From contig OY282369.1 in assembly GCA_958295735.1 (NCBI GenBank), forward strand, positions 1,968,161 to 2,032,160: a stretch of 64,000 nt of DNA, given 5' to 3'. The DNA is from an uncultured Candidatus Cenarchaeum sp. (GTDB lineage: Archaea; Thermoproteota; Nitrososphaeria; Nitrososphaerales; Nitrosopumilaceae). The notes beneath the pieces were generated by a model, which saw only the letters and a list, made by a program, of their open reading frames with translations, was not told where the DNA came from and did not search any database. Shown here piece by piece: positions 7,658 to 15,144 of the stretch (the first letter of the stretch is position 1; each line of letters opens with the position of its first letter). The position numbers and the translations under genes are program-made.

Positions 7658-8647
7658 GTGGGGCTGCTCGAGGTGGACCGCCTGTCGGTCGAGTACGGGA
7701 TGCGCGACGGGGGCGCCGTGCGCGCCCTGGACGGCGTCTCGCTATCCCTGGACGGCGGGAAGGCGGTGGGGATAGCGGGCGAGAGCGCCTGCGGCAAGAG
7801 CACCCTGGGCCTCGCCATAGTGCGGATGCTTCAGGGGGGGCGGGTGACGTCGGGCACCGCGCTTCTCGACGGCGAGCCCGTGCTGGAGATGGATCCAGGC
7901 GCCTTCGACCGCACCGTGCGGTGGAAGAGGGTGGCGATGGTCTTCCAGGGGGCCATGAACGCCCTGGATCCGGTGTTCACCGTGAAGCAGCAGATGGCCG
8001 AGGCCCTCGACCAGCACGGGTTCAAGGGGGACCGCGAGGCGCGCATGCTGGAGGCGATCGCCTCCGTGGGCCTGGACGGGGGGGTGCTGCGCAGGTTCCC
8101 GCACGAGCTCAGCGGCGGGATGAGGCAGCGCGTCGTCATAGCCATCGCGCTCCTCCTCAGGCCCGCGCTGGTAATAGCTGACGAGCCTACCACCGCGCTG
8201 GATGTGCTGGTGCAGGCGCAGATAATAGGCACGCTGAAGGACCTGAAGGAGCGGGGCGGCATGTCGTTCATGCTGATAACGCACGACTTGGCGGTGCTGT
8301 CGGAGGTCTGCGAGTCGATAGGCATCATGTACGCGGGGCAGATGGTGGAGTTCGGCCCGGCCGAGCAGATCTACCGGAATCCGCGGCACCCGTACACCAA
8401 GGGCCTCCTGGAGTCCATACCCACCCTGCGGGGCCCCCGGCCCGGGCACATACCGGGCGACCCCCCCAGCCTGCTCGCGCCGCCCTCCGGATGCAGGTTC
8501 CTTGGGCGGTGCCCCCGCGCGATGGAGAAGTGCGGCGAGGAGCCGCCCGGCATCGGGATGCCCGAGGGCGGGTACGTGAAGTGCTGGCTGCACGAGGAGG
8601 ATGCGGGGGGGCGGGGCGGCGGCGTCAGGAATTCTGCCTCACTATAG
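7658..8647 (+). CDS. Oligopeptide/dipeptide ABC transporter ATP-binding protein (OppD/DppD type)
   Basis: 329 residues. Walker A GESACGKSTLGLAI (residues ~40-53), Q-loop region VAMVFQGAMNALDPVF, signature LSGGMRQRVVIAIALLL, Walker B LVIADEPTTALD, H-loop ITHDLAVLSEVC. The C-terminal oligo_HPY extension with two cysteines (CRFLGRCPRAMEKC) is typical of OppD/DppD, the ATPase that drives peptide (or nickel) import. Permease, partner ATPase and binding-protein genes are not adjacent, so it is an orphan here. GTG 7658 has a weak TATA-like AGAAATC ~27 nt upstream. The 3' end overlaps the convergent small gene by 23 bp. Confidence 0.92.
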   Translation: MGLLEVDRLSVEYGMRDGGAVRALDGVSLSLDGGKAVGIAGESACGKSTLGLAIVRMLQGGRVTSGTALLDGEPVLEMDPGAFDRTVRWKRVAMVFQGAMNALDPVFTVKQQMAEALDQHGFKGDREARMLEAIASVGLDGGVLRRFPHELSGGMRQRVVIAIALLLRPALVIADEPTTALDVLVQAQIIGTLKDLKERGGMSFMLITHDLAVLSEVCESIGIMYAGQMVEFGPAEQIYRNPRHPYTKGLLESIPTLRGPRPGHIPGDPPSLLAPPSGCRFLGRCPRAMEKCGEEPPGIGMPEGGYVKCWLHEEDAGGRGGGVRNSASL

Positions 8648-8999
8648 GGAGGCACGAGTCTATTATCCGGAGCATCTCGCTCCTGACCACCTTTTTGTCG
8701 ATCGACGCCCACACCCGGAGCTTTTTGATCGCGAACGATATGATCTGCACCTTTCCCCGCTCCTCCCAGACGAACTCCACCTCCCCCAGGCTCCTGTCGA
8801 AGAACGACTCCATTCCGGTCTTGATGGCGATGTGGGTGAACTGGTCGTGCGTGCCGCGCACGTCCAGCATGGGATCCAGGTCGTGCCTCCTGAAGTACGA
8901 CAGGAGATCGCCGCCTGGCCCCACCACCCCGACGAACCGGATGTACGGGCTTATCTTCGCTATGGCGTTCACTATCTCCCCGTACCTCTTTTTGGCCAA
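8625..8999 (-). CDS. DUF6659-like small thaumarchaeal protein
   Basis: 124 residues. It shares a layout with the gene at 23507: an N-terminal helix, IRFVGVVGPGGDLLSYFRR (compare MRFVALVDLKGNIVEG), a central FFDRSLGEVEFVWEERGKVQ (compare EFDKSLGKVLYVHVERENVA) and an R.. C-terminal helix. This matches my memory of the DUF6659 proteins common in Thaumarchaeota, which may have a roadblock/longin-like fold; function unknown. TTG 8999 lies ~29 nt downstream of a minus-strand TATA (ATTAAAAT, 9025-9032). Transcribed toward the OppD gene with overlapping 3' ends. Confidence 0.7.
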   Translation of the reverse strand: MAKKRYGEIVNAIAKISPYIRFVGVVGPGGDLLSYFRRHDLDPMLDVRGTHDQFTHIAIKTGMESFFDRSLGEVEFVWEERGKVQIISFAIKKLRVWASIDKKVVRSEMLRIIDSCLPIVRQNS

Positions 9000-9035
9000 C
9001 CCGGGCCTGCGTGCGGCTGCGGTGTATTTTAATGG

Positions 9036-9455
9036 TGGCGGAGCCGCCGGGTACGGGGCAGGCTGCCCCCGCCCCGCAGGCGCGAATCAGATCGGCGGAG
9101 GCGCTTTCATGCATGCGGCTGGCGGGTGCGCGGCCTCGCACGCTGCCGGGTGCGGGTACGAGCGCGGCGGAAGGGGGCGGCGGCCCCGCGCGCCGAAGGC
9201 GCGAGGCGGAAGGGGGCCGCGGTGGGCCCCGCAGGGCGGCCGGCGCGGCGCGGGCGTTCCGGCTCACCCGCCCGCCCGCCCCGCCGGGACCTGTGGCCGC
9301 CGCGCGATCCGGCCTCCGGGCGGCGGTCGCCGGCATTCCGGGCCGTGGGCGCGGGCTGGCATGGGGGGCGGACGGGACGCCCCCCTGCCGCGGTTCTGCC
9401 GGGAATCGGGGCTCCCTGCCCCATATTAACACCACGTATAATTTATCCATAATGG
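9036..9455. other. Intergenic region with hairpin repeat A
   Basis: Contains one copy of the dispersed family-2 hairpin repeat (about 9070-9140) and a GC-rich stretch with CGCGCCGAAGGCGCG inverted repeat near 9187-9205. No gene is supported. AT-rich promoter sequence for the next gene starts near 9430. Confidence 0.5.
9070..9140 (+). repeat. Dispersed hairpin repeat family 2, copy A
   Basis: Contains GGCGCGAATCAGATCGGCGG then GGCGCTTTCATGC and GCTGGCGGGTGCGCGGCCTC, matching the order of blocks in copies C, D and E. Arms are partly decayed. Confidence 0.7.
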
Positions 9456-9466
9456 TTTAATATACC
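9456..9466 (+). promoter_or_regulatory. TATA box of the AT-hook gene
   Basis: TTTAATATACC lies ~24 nt before ATG 9484, within an AT-rich block in an otherwise very GC-rich region. Confidence 0.65.
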
Positions 9467-9483
9467 CTGTCGCAAGCAAACGC

Positions 9484-9795
9484 ATGACACGGTGGAGCAA
9501 GGGCGAGACGGTGTTTCCGATCAAACTGCACTACAGCGAGGGGCGGGGTTGCCTTGCGGTGATTCCGAAGCCGATCCTGGATCTCTTTGGCACGCCCAAG
9601 GGAATCACCTTCAGGAGGCACAGAAACGGCGTGGCAGTCGTTCCAAGCGACGGGAAAAAGATCCGCAAGGTGGCGGCCCCGAAGGGCCAAAAGCGGGACG
9701 CGGGGAGCCACAAGGGCCAAAAGCGGGACGCGGCGGCCCCCAAAAGGGGGCGTGGCCGGCCGGCCGCGGAGCGCACCCGCCGGCGCCTGTTCTGA
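9484..9795 (+). CDS. AbrB-like small DNA-binding protein with AT-hook tail
   Basis: 103 residues. Residues 10-55 (FPIKLHYSEGRGCLAVIPKP, ILDLFGTPKGITFRRHRNGV) look like a swapped-hairpin AbrB/SpoVT-type domain as in antitoxins and small archaeal regulators; this is a pattern judgement. The C-terminal 45 residues are strongly basic, with a repeated KGQKRDA and an AT-hook core KRGRGRPA, which in eukaryotic and bacterial proteins binds the minor groove of AT-rich DNA. No toxin gene neighbours it. In this high-GC genome, AT-hook binding would select promoters or the low-GC island (inference). ATG 9484 follows a TATA box by ~24 nt. Confidence 0.7.
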   Translation: MTRWSKGETVFPIKLHYSEGRGCLAVIPKPILDLFGTPKGITFRRHRNGVAVVPSDGKKIRKVAAPKGQKRDAGSHKGQKRDAAAPKRGRGRPAAERTRRRLF

Positions 9796-10318
9796 GGCCG
9801 GGGCGCGGCGGAGGCACCCGTCCTGCGGGGGCGGCCTTTCGCATCCCGCGCGCCGTCCTCACCCCGCCCGCGGCCCCGCCGCGCGCGGGCAGGCCGCCTG
9901 CCGCGCGCAGCGGCTCGGCGGGAAGCGCCGCGCGGGGGGATTCGCGGCCGCCGGGCATCCGGCGCCCGGGGAATGCGGGCGGGGTCGCGGCGCGCCCCGC
10001 CGCGGCTTCCGGCCCCGGCAGCGGCGCGGATCGGGGCACTGGCATTTTGCCGCCGGACCCTGGACCGCCGCATCACGGGGCGCGGGGGCGGAGCCGCCCC
10101 CGCCGGGGGGAAGGAAGCCGCCCTAAGGGCGCGGCCAGCATCGCGCAAGGCACGCAAGCGGAAACGCCCCCGCCGGGGGGAAGGAAGCCGGCCCCGCGCC
10201 CGCCCCCTGCGTGAGGCCACGCACCCGTCAGTCACGGGCGTGAAAGCGCCTTCGCTGGTCTGGATTCGTGCCTGGGGAGTGGGAGCCGCCGGCCCCGTGC
10301 CGCCCCGGGAGATTTCAG
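9796..10318. other. Intergenic region with short direct repeats and hairpin copy B
   Basis: Holds two copies of a 26-bp direct repeat (CGCCCCCGCCGGGGGGAAGG then AAGCCG) near 10096 and 10168, and family-2 hairpin copy B at about 10200-10280. No supported gene. Confidence 0.55.
10200..10280 (-). repeat. Dispersed hairpin repeat family 2, copy B
   Basis: Reverse orientation: on the minus strand it reads GGCACGAATCCAGACCAGCG, GGCGCTTTCACGCC, then CGGGTGCGTGGCCTC, in the same order as copies C-E. Confidence 0.7.
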
Positions 10319-10326
10319 TTAAATAC
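10319..10326 (+). promoter_or_regulatory. TATA box of the VTT gene
   Basis: TTAAATAC centred ~27 nt before TTG 10349 and only ~18 nt before ATG 10340, favouring the TTG start. Confidence 0.6.
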
Positions 10327-10348
10327 AATCGGGCCAGACATGCGGCGG

Positions 10349-10999
10349 TTGGACGTCACCGATCTGTTCCCCTTTGCGACAGAGGGCGGTTACCTCCTCT
10401 TGGCGCTCGTGAGTTTTTTCGGCTCGCTCATACCGTTCGTGCCGGTCCCGTCGTTCCTGCTGCTGGCCACCATGGCGGTGGGCGACCAGTTCGACCTGCA
10501 CGCGCTCGCGATCTCCTCGGCGGTCCTGGCCACGGCGGCAAAGCAGATCATATTCTACGTCAGCTACGGCGGGAGGAGGATCATAGGCGAAAAGTCGCGC
10601 AAGAGGATGGCGCCGTTCCAGAGGCTGGTGAAGAGGTACGGCGCGGGAGCGGCGTTCGTGGCGGCGGCCACCCCGATCCCCGACGATCTCGTGTACGTCC
10701 CGCTGGGACTGGCGAGGTACGACCCGAGGAAGTTCTTCGTGGCCACCCTGGCCGGAAAGGTGGTGCTGCACTACGTTATAGTGGTGGTGGCGCATTTTCT
10801 CGGCCTGCCCCTGGTGCAGCCGCTGCTGGAGAGCGTCGAGGATACCGCGCCCGTATACATAGGGATGGTGGTGTTCGGCGCCTCGCTCACCGCGGTGGTC
10901 GTCCTGCTGCTGCGGCTGGACTGGGCCCGCATACTGGGAAGGGCCGCGCCGTGGACGCTGGAGGACGGCGAGGACGAGGGCGGGCGCGGCAGCGGCTGA
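10349..10999 (+). CDS. VTT/DedA-family (SNARE-associated) membrane protein
   Basis: 216 residues. Several membrane segments: GGYLLLALVSFFGSLIPFVP, PSFLLLATMAVG, and a C-terminal VYIGMVVFGASLTAVVVLLL. The conserved VTT core is visible as an N-terminal re-entrant region with paired prolines (SLIPFVPVPS) and a basic mid-loop (KRYGAGAAFVAAATPIPDDL). Bacterial DedA and eukaryotic VTT proteins act in lipid translocation/scrambling or membrane homeostasis; archaeal members are uncharacterised. TTG 10349 (MDVTDLFPF) is preferred to ATG 10340 because of TATA spacing. Convergent with the glycosylase pair. Confidence 0.85.
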   Translation: MDVTDLFPFATEGGYLLLALVSFFGSLIPFVPVPSFLLLATMAVGDQFDLHALAISSAVLATAAKQIIFYVSYGGRRIIGEKSRKRMAPFQRLVKRYGAGAAFVAAATPIPDDLVYVPLGLARYDPRKFFVATLAGKVVLHYVIVVVAHFLGLPLVQPLLESVEDTAPVYIGMVVFGASLTAVVVLLLRLDWARILGRAAPWTLEDGEDEGGRGSG

Positions 11000-11013
11000 T
11001 CCTACACGGGGGG

Positions 11014-11607
11014 CTAGGCCTCGATGCTGAAGTTCCACAGCCTGTCCGCGCCGCGGCTTATGCCTACGCGGCGCCGCGCCACCGCGCCGGGGAAGCGCAG
11101 GCCGGGCCGGGCCGCGGCGACGAACAGGGCGCTCCCGGCATCCGTGAGGTCGGCCCCGTACTGCTCGCGCGTTATGCGCATCGCCTGGGCCAGCTTGGCC
11201 GGCCCGTCGGCCAGCCCCTTCGGCCCGTCCAGCCCGCGGTTGCGCATCATGGCCGCCTCCCCCGCCAGCGGCCGGACGGCCCTTATCAGGACCGCTCCCG
11301 CCTCCGCGCCGCGGCGCCGCGCCACCGCGTTCACGCAGTGGTGCATTCCGTACGCCATGTAGACGTACGCGGCCCCGACGGTCCCGAACATGGCGGCGTT
11401 CCTGTCCGTGGCCCCCCCGAACGCGTGGCTGGCCGGATCGTCCGACGCGCGGTACGCCTCGGTCTCGGTTATGATCCCCGCCAGGGGGCCGCCGCGGTGC
11501 CTCCTGACCAGCGTCTTGCCGAGCAGCCCCTTGGCCACCTCCACGGTGTCCCTGGAGTAGAACGAGCGGGGCAGCGGCCTGTACGCGGCCGCCGCGCGGC
11601 CGCTCAG
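11014..11607 (-). CDS. 3-methyladenine (alkyladenine) DNA glycosylase, AAG/MPG family
   Basis: 197 residues, the size of bacterial/archaeal AAG proteins that excise alkylated and deaminated purines. Motifs: LPRSFYSRDTVEVAKGLLGK at the start, ITETEAYRASDDPASHAFGG containing the catalytic Glu and base-stacking Tyr, and YVYMAYGMHHCVNAV with the nucleotide-flipping Tyr region. The frame has no ATG/GTG/TTG before these motifs; a CTG at 11607 overlaps the UDG stop by four bases (CTGA), with a GGAGG ~10 nt upstream, so a coupled CTG start is most likely. It forms a two-gene base-excision-repair operon with the UDG gene. Confidence 0.88.
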   Translation of the reverse strand: MSGRAAAAYRPLPRSFYSRDTVEVAKGLLGKTLVRRHRGGPLAGIITETEAYRASDDPASHAFGGATDRNAAMFGTVGAAYVYMAYGMHHCVNAVARRRGAEAGAVLIRAVRPLAGEAAMMRNRGLDGPKGLADGPAKLAQAMRITREQYGADLTDAGSALFVAAARPGLRFPGAVARRRVGISRGADRLWNFSIEA

Positions 11608-12140
11608 GCCGGGCCGCCCTCCGCCAGCCGCACGAGCTTCTCCACGTCGGCACGCAGCACGGGAAGCAGATCCCTGTTGTAGATGGCGGCGGCGGGATGC
11701 ACGGTGACGAAATAGTCGCGGCCCCCCTTCCGCACCACCTTTCCCCTGTGCCTCGTTATCCCCTCCAGCCCCAGGACGGAGCCGAGCGCCGTGTTGCCCA
11801 TCACGCATATCATGCTGGGGCCCACCAGCCGGATCTCCGCCTCCAGGTACGGCATGCACTTTTCGCGCTCCCCGTCCGTCGGGACCCTGTTGCCGGGCGG
11901 CCTGCACTTTACGACGTTGGTTATGTACACCGAGTCCCTCCGCGCGCCCGCGAGCTCGAGCGCCTCGGTGAGTATGCGGCCGGCGGCGCCCACGAACGGC
12001 TCGCCGCGCGCGTCCTCGGATCTGCCGGGCGCCTCGCCGACCAGCATGATCCGCGAGCCGGCGCTGCCGCTTCCGGGCACCGCGTTCGTGCGGCCCTCGC
12101 AGAGGCTGCACAGGGTGCACCCCGCGACCCGCCTGCGCAC
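11604..12140 (-). CDS. Uracil-DNA glycosylase, family 4 (4Fe-4S)
   Basis: 178 residues. The N-terminal CTLCSLCEGRTNAVPGSG supplies two iron-sulphur cysteines, with further ones expected at CRPPGNR and later. Catalytic and uracil-binding motifs: VGEAPGRSEDARGEPFVGAA (motif A) and VTVHPAAAIYN (motif B, HPA). Family 4 enzymes remove uracil from DNA, important because archaeal B-family polymerases stall at uracil. GTG 12140 gives a short N-terminus; the frame stays open upstream with protein-like EADAALSAEDLDG but no standard start before an in-frame TAG near 12237, so the true start may be a non-standard codon. Confidence 0.9.
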   Translation of the reverse strand: MRRRVAGCTLCSLCEGRTNAVPGSGSAGSRIMLVGEAPGRSEDARGEPFVGAAGRILTEALELAGARRDSVYITNVVKCRPPGNRVPTDGEREKCMPYLEAEIRLVGPSMICVMGNTALGSVLGLEGITRHRGKVVRKGGRDYFVTVHPAAAIYNRDLLPVLRADVEKLVRLAEGGPA

Positions 12141-12302
12141 GCCGTCGAGGTCCTCCGCGCTCAGCGCCGCGTCCGCCTCCGCGCGCGCGGGCCCCCGGCG
12201 GGGACGGCCGCTCCCCCGTCCCCCGCGCCGCGCCCTAGGGCCATGCGCGCGCCCCCGCCGGCCGCCTTTTACCTGTTTGGCGGCGCGCGGCGTACGGGGT
12301 CA

Positions 12303-12390
12303 GCAACCCCCGCTCCTCGGGCGTGAATCTGGATCAGCGAGGGCGTTTTCACGCCTGGCTGGCGGGTGCGCGACCTCATGCCGCGCGGCC
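12303..12390 (+). repeat. Dispersed hairpin repeat family 2, copy C
   Basis: Blocks in order: CCCCGCTCCTCGGGCGTGAA, GATCAGCGAGGGCGTTTTCA, CGCC, GGCTGGCGGGTGCGCGACCT, CATGCCGCG. The arms GGCGTGAA and TTCACGCC pair perfectly around a ~20-nt loop. Confidence 0.85.
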
Positions 12391-12505
12391 CGCGCGCGTC
12401 GCGTGAAAATTAGGCCGCACCAACTTTGGGCGGCCGGCGGCCCGCGGCCTGGGGTGCGCCCGATCGGGCGTGCCGGCCGCCGCGCCCCGGGAGCCCGGCG
12501 GGGCG

Positions 12506-12700
12506 TCAGCCCGAGCCCGACACGGCCGGCATCGTGTAGTAAAACTCGTCCTCGAACGGGTAGTCGTGCAGGCCCCGCCTCCGCAGGTATTCAAAGTACG
12601 CCGCGCAGTGCGCGTAGAACCGATCGTTGGAGGGAGCGGGGCCGCGCCGCGCCGCCTCCGGCTGCCGCGCCGCCCTTTCCCCGCCCGCGTTGCCTTCCAC
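12506..12700 (-). CDS. Small hypothetical protein, 64 aa
   Basis: Begins MEGNAGGERAARQPEAARRG and ends with an aromatic, charged stretch FYAHCAAYFEYLRRRGLHDY, PFEDEFYYTMP that does not look like chance translation of GC-rich DNA. A minus-strand TATA (TTTATTTA, 12736-12743) lies upstream; predicted transcript start about 12714 leaves ~14 nt before GTG 12700. No recognised domain. It is divergent from the PINA-like gene, whose promoter is ~340 bp away. Confidence 0.5.
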   Translation of the reverse strand: MEGNAGGERAARQPEAARRGPAPSNDRFYAHCAAYFEYLRRRGLHDYPFEDEFYYTMPAVSGSG

Positions 12701-13073
12701 GATGCCCGCCCCCGCGCGGCATCAGGCGCGAGTCGTAAATAAACACGCGCAATCCGGATGCGCGGGCCCGCGCCTCCCCCCGCCGCGGGCGCGGGAACGC
12801 CCCGGCCGATCCAGGTCAGCGCCGGGGGGGGGGGGCCCGCCCCCCGCCCCTCTTCGGGCCCGCCCGGCCCCCGCCCCGGCTCGAACTCCGGCCGGAGGGA
12901 CCCGCGCCCCCGCTCCCCTTCGGGCCCGCCCCCGCGCGGCGCGGGCGGCGCGGAGGGCGCCCGCGCGCGGCCCGGGCCGGGGGCCTCCCGTCCCACGGTG
13001 GTCCCGCGCGCGCGGCCCGGGCCGGAAGGGGGGGAACAGGGCGCGGCCGGGCCTCCGCAGGCCGCACAGTTAT

Positions 13074-13081
13074 GGTTAAAA
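13074..13081 (+). promoter_or_regulatory. TATA box of the PINA-like gene
   Basis: TGGTTAAAAG is centred ~26 nt before TTG 13105. It overlaps the ATG at 13072, which therefore lies upstream of the predicted transcript start. Confidence 0.6.
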
Positions 13082-13104
13082 GGCCCACAAATCGCCGCAC
13101 GCCG

Positions 13105-14910
13105 TTGGACGAGACAGAAGCGGACACCCGGCTCCCCGCCCCCGGGCATGCGGCACCCGAGCGCCGCGCGCCGTCGGACAAGATAGTGGTGGACACCAGC
13201 ATAGTGATCAACGGCGAGATCATACGGCTCATCGACCAGGGCATGGTCGACGACTCGCGGATCATAGTGCCGGCGGCCGTGGTCGACGAGCTCCAGTCCC
13301 AGGCGTCCCAAAAGCAGGAGCGCGGGTTCATCGGCCTGGAGGAGGTCAAGAAGATGAGGGAGCTGGCCCCGCGGCACAACCTCGAGATCAGCTTCGAGGG
13401 GACGCGCCCCACGGTCGACGACGTCATGCTGTCCGACAGGGGCCGCATAGACGCGATAATCAAGGACGTGGCAAAGGCGAACGGGGCCGTCCTGTACACG
13501 TCCGACAGGGTGCAGGCCATAGTGGCCGAGGCCGAGGGGATCCAGACAAGCCTCGTGCGCCAGCGCAGGCGCCAGAAGGAGATGGAGTTCCTGAGGTTCT
13601 TCGACTCGGACACCATGAGCGTCCACCTCAAGGAGGGCCTCCGGGCCAAGGCCAAGAGGGGAAAGCCCGGCCTGTTCGACCTGACGGACATAAGCGACGC
13701 CCCCCTCTCCAAGGACTACCTGCACCACATAGCCACCGAGATACTCGAGACGTCGAGGGCCGAGGGCTCGGACATTGAGATATCCAAGCCCGGCGCCCTG
13801 GTCATCCAGCACAACGACTACCGCATAGCGATCACCCAGCCGCCCTTCTCCGAGGCGTACGAGATCACCATAGTGCACCCCATAGTGAAGATGGCCCTAG
13901 AAGACTACGACATATCGGAGAAGCTCATGGCGCGCCTGGCGCAAAAGGCCGAGGGCGTCCTGATATCCGGCTCGCCCGGCTCGGGCAAGAGCACCCTGGC
14001 ATCCAGCCTGGCCAACTTTTACCACGGGAAGGGCAAGGTGGTCAAGACCTTCGAGTCCCCGCGCGACCTCCAGGTGGAGCAGGGCATAACGCAGTACACG
14101 AAGCTGGACGGCAGCTTTGAGAACAGCGCGGACATACTCCTGCTGGTCAGGCCGGACTATACAGTGTTCGACGAGGTCAGGAGGATCGAGGACTTTGGCA
14201 TATTCTCCGACCTGAGGCTGACGGGGGTGGGCATGGTCGGGGTGGTCCACGCCAACTCGCCCTTGGACGCGGTGCAGAGGTTCATAGGAAAGATAGAGCT
14301 CGGGATGATACCCAGCGTGCTGGACACCGTGGTGTTCGTCAAGGACGGCCAAATCGCCAAGGTGCACGAGCTGGAGCTGAAGGTGAAGGTGCCCTCCGGG
14401 ATGGCCGAGCAGGACCTGGCCAGGCCGGTCATCGAGGTGAGGAACTTCGAGGACTCTGAACTGGAGTACGAGATATACACGTTCGGCGAGGAGAACGTCA
14501 TCATACCGGTGACTAAAACGCAGGCAAAGGGGGCCATCGCCAAGATGGCCGAGGAGAAACTGGCGGAGATATTCAGGAGGGACTACGATCCGGGCGCCGA
14601 GGTCGAGGTGGTCTCGGACAACGGCATCAAGGTCACCGTGGCCGATCACGTCGTGCCGCGGCTGATCGGCAAGGCCGGCTCCAACATCCAAGAGCTCCAA
14701 AAGTCGCTCGGCGGCATCCACATCGACGTGGTCAAGGGCGAGGATCGCGGCGGCCCGGACGGCGACGACGGGGGGGAGTGGAGCGCCGGGCCAGGCCCGG
14801 ATCGCGGCGGCGGGGGCGGCCGCGGCGGCGGCGGGGGCGGCCGCGGCGGCCGGCGCGGGGGGCGGCGCGGCGGCAGGGGAGGCCGAGGCGGCGGCCGCGG
14901 CGGCAACTAG
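13105..14910 (+). CDS. PIN-domain / VirB11-type ATPase / KH protein (PINA-like)
   Basis: 601 residues. Residues ~30-150 are a PIN domain (KIVVDTSIVINGEIIRLIDQ; later DVAKANGAVLYTSDRVQAIV). The central region is a PilT/VirB11-like ATPase with Walker A SGSPGSGKSTLASS, Walker B-like LLLVRPDYTVFDEV and VGVVHANSPLDAVQRF. A KH domain (VVPRLIGKAGSNIQELQKSL) follows, then a ~35-residue Arg/Gly tail. In Sulfolobus the equivalent PINA is a hexameric ATPase that drives Holliday-junction migration with Hjm/Hjc. The RGG tail suggests extra nucleic-acid binding (inference). TTG 13105 chosen from TATA spacing; ATG 13072 would add 11 residues. Confidence 0.9.
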   Translation: MDETEADTRLPAPGHAAPERRAPSDKIVVDTSIVINGEIIRLIDQGMVDDSRIIVPAAVVDELQSQASQKQERGFIGLEEVKKMRELAPRHNLEISFEGTRPTVDDVMLSDRGRIDAIIKDVAKANGAVLYTSDRVQAIVAEAEGIQTSLVRQRRRQKEMEFLRFFDSDTMSVHLKEGLRAKAKRGKPGLFDLTDISDAPLSKDYLHHIATEILETSRAEGSDIEISKPGALVIQHNDYRIAITQPPFSEAYEITIVHPIVKMALEDYDISEKLMARLAQKAEGVLISGSPGSGKSTLASSLANFYHGKGKVVKTFESPRDLQVEQGITQYTKLDGSFENSADILLLVRPDYTVFDEVRRIEDFGIFSDLRLTGVGMVGVVHANSPLDAVQRFIGKIELGMIPSVLDTVVFVKDGQIAKVHELELKVKVPSGMAEQDLARPVIEVRNFEDSELEYEIYTFGEENVIIPVTKTQAKGAIAKMAEEKLAEIFRRDYDPGAEVEVVSDNGIKVTVADHVVPRLIGKAGSNIQELQKSLGGIHIDVVKGEDRGGPDGDDGGEWSAGPGPDRGGGGGRGGGGGGRGGRRGGRRGGRGGRGGGRGGN

Positions 14911-14926
14911 GGCCGCGCGCAGGCTC

Positions 14927-15020
14927 GTCCGTACAGCGCCCCGTTGCCCGAGGCGCCCCGTCCGTACAGCGCCCCGTTGCCCGAGGCGCCCCGTCCGTAC
15001 AGCGCCCCGTTGCCCGAGGC
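14927..15020. repeat. 33-bp tandem repeat, ~3 copies
   Basis: Three copies with period 33, each containing GTCCGTACAGCGCCCCGTTG and CCCGAGGCGC, directly after the PINA-like stop codon. Appears noncoding. Confidence 0.9.
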
Positions 15021-15144
15021 GCGGCGGCAACCGGCGCCGCGCGCGTAGCCTTGAACTGGAACCGCGCCCGGCGCCCGCGGGCAACCCCCGATCCAGCGCC
15101 CGGATGCGGCGCCCGCGGGCCCGCGCCCGCGCGCCCGCCGGATC

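Noticed and set aside
12181-12244. ATG 12244 as start of the uracil-DNA glycosylase
   Set aside because: A TATA-like box fits it, but its frame stops at TGA near 12164 and is not the glycosylase frame; it would need a frameshift.
12376-13878. 500-codon minus-strand frame opposite the PINA-like gene
   Set aside because: It is the shadow of the PINA-like gene's codon pattern; the opposite strand carries clear PIN and ATPase motifs.
14927-15020. CRISPR-like 33-bp repeats
   Set aside because: Three units in direct contact without spacers.
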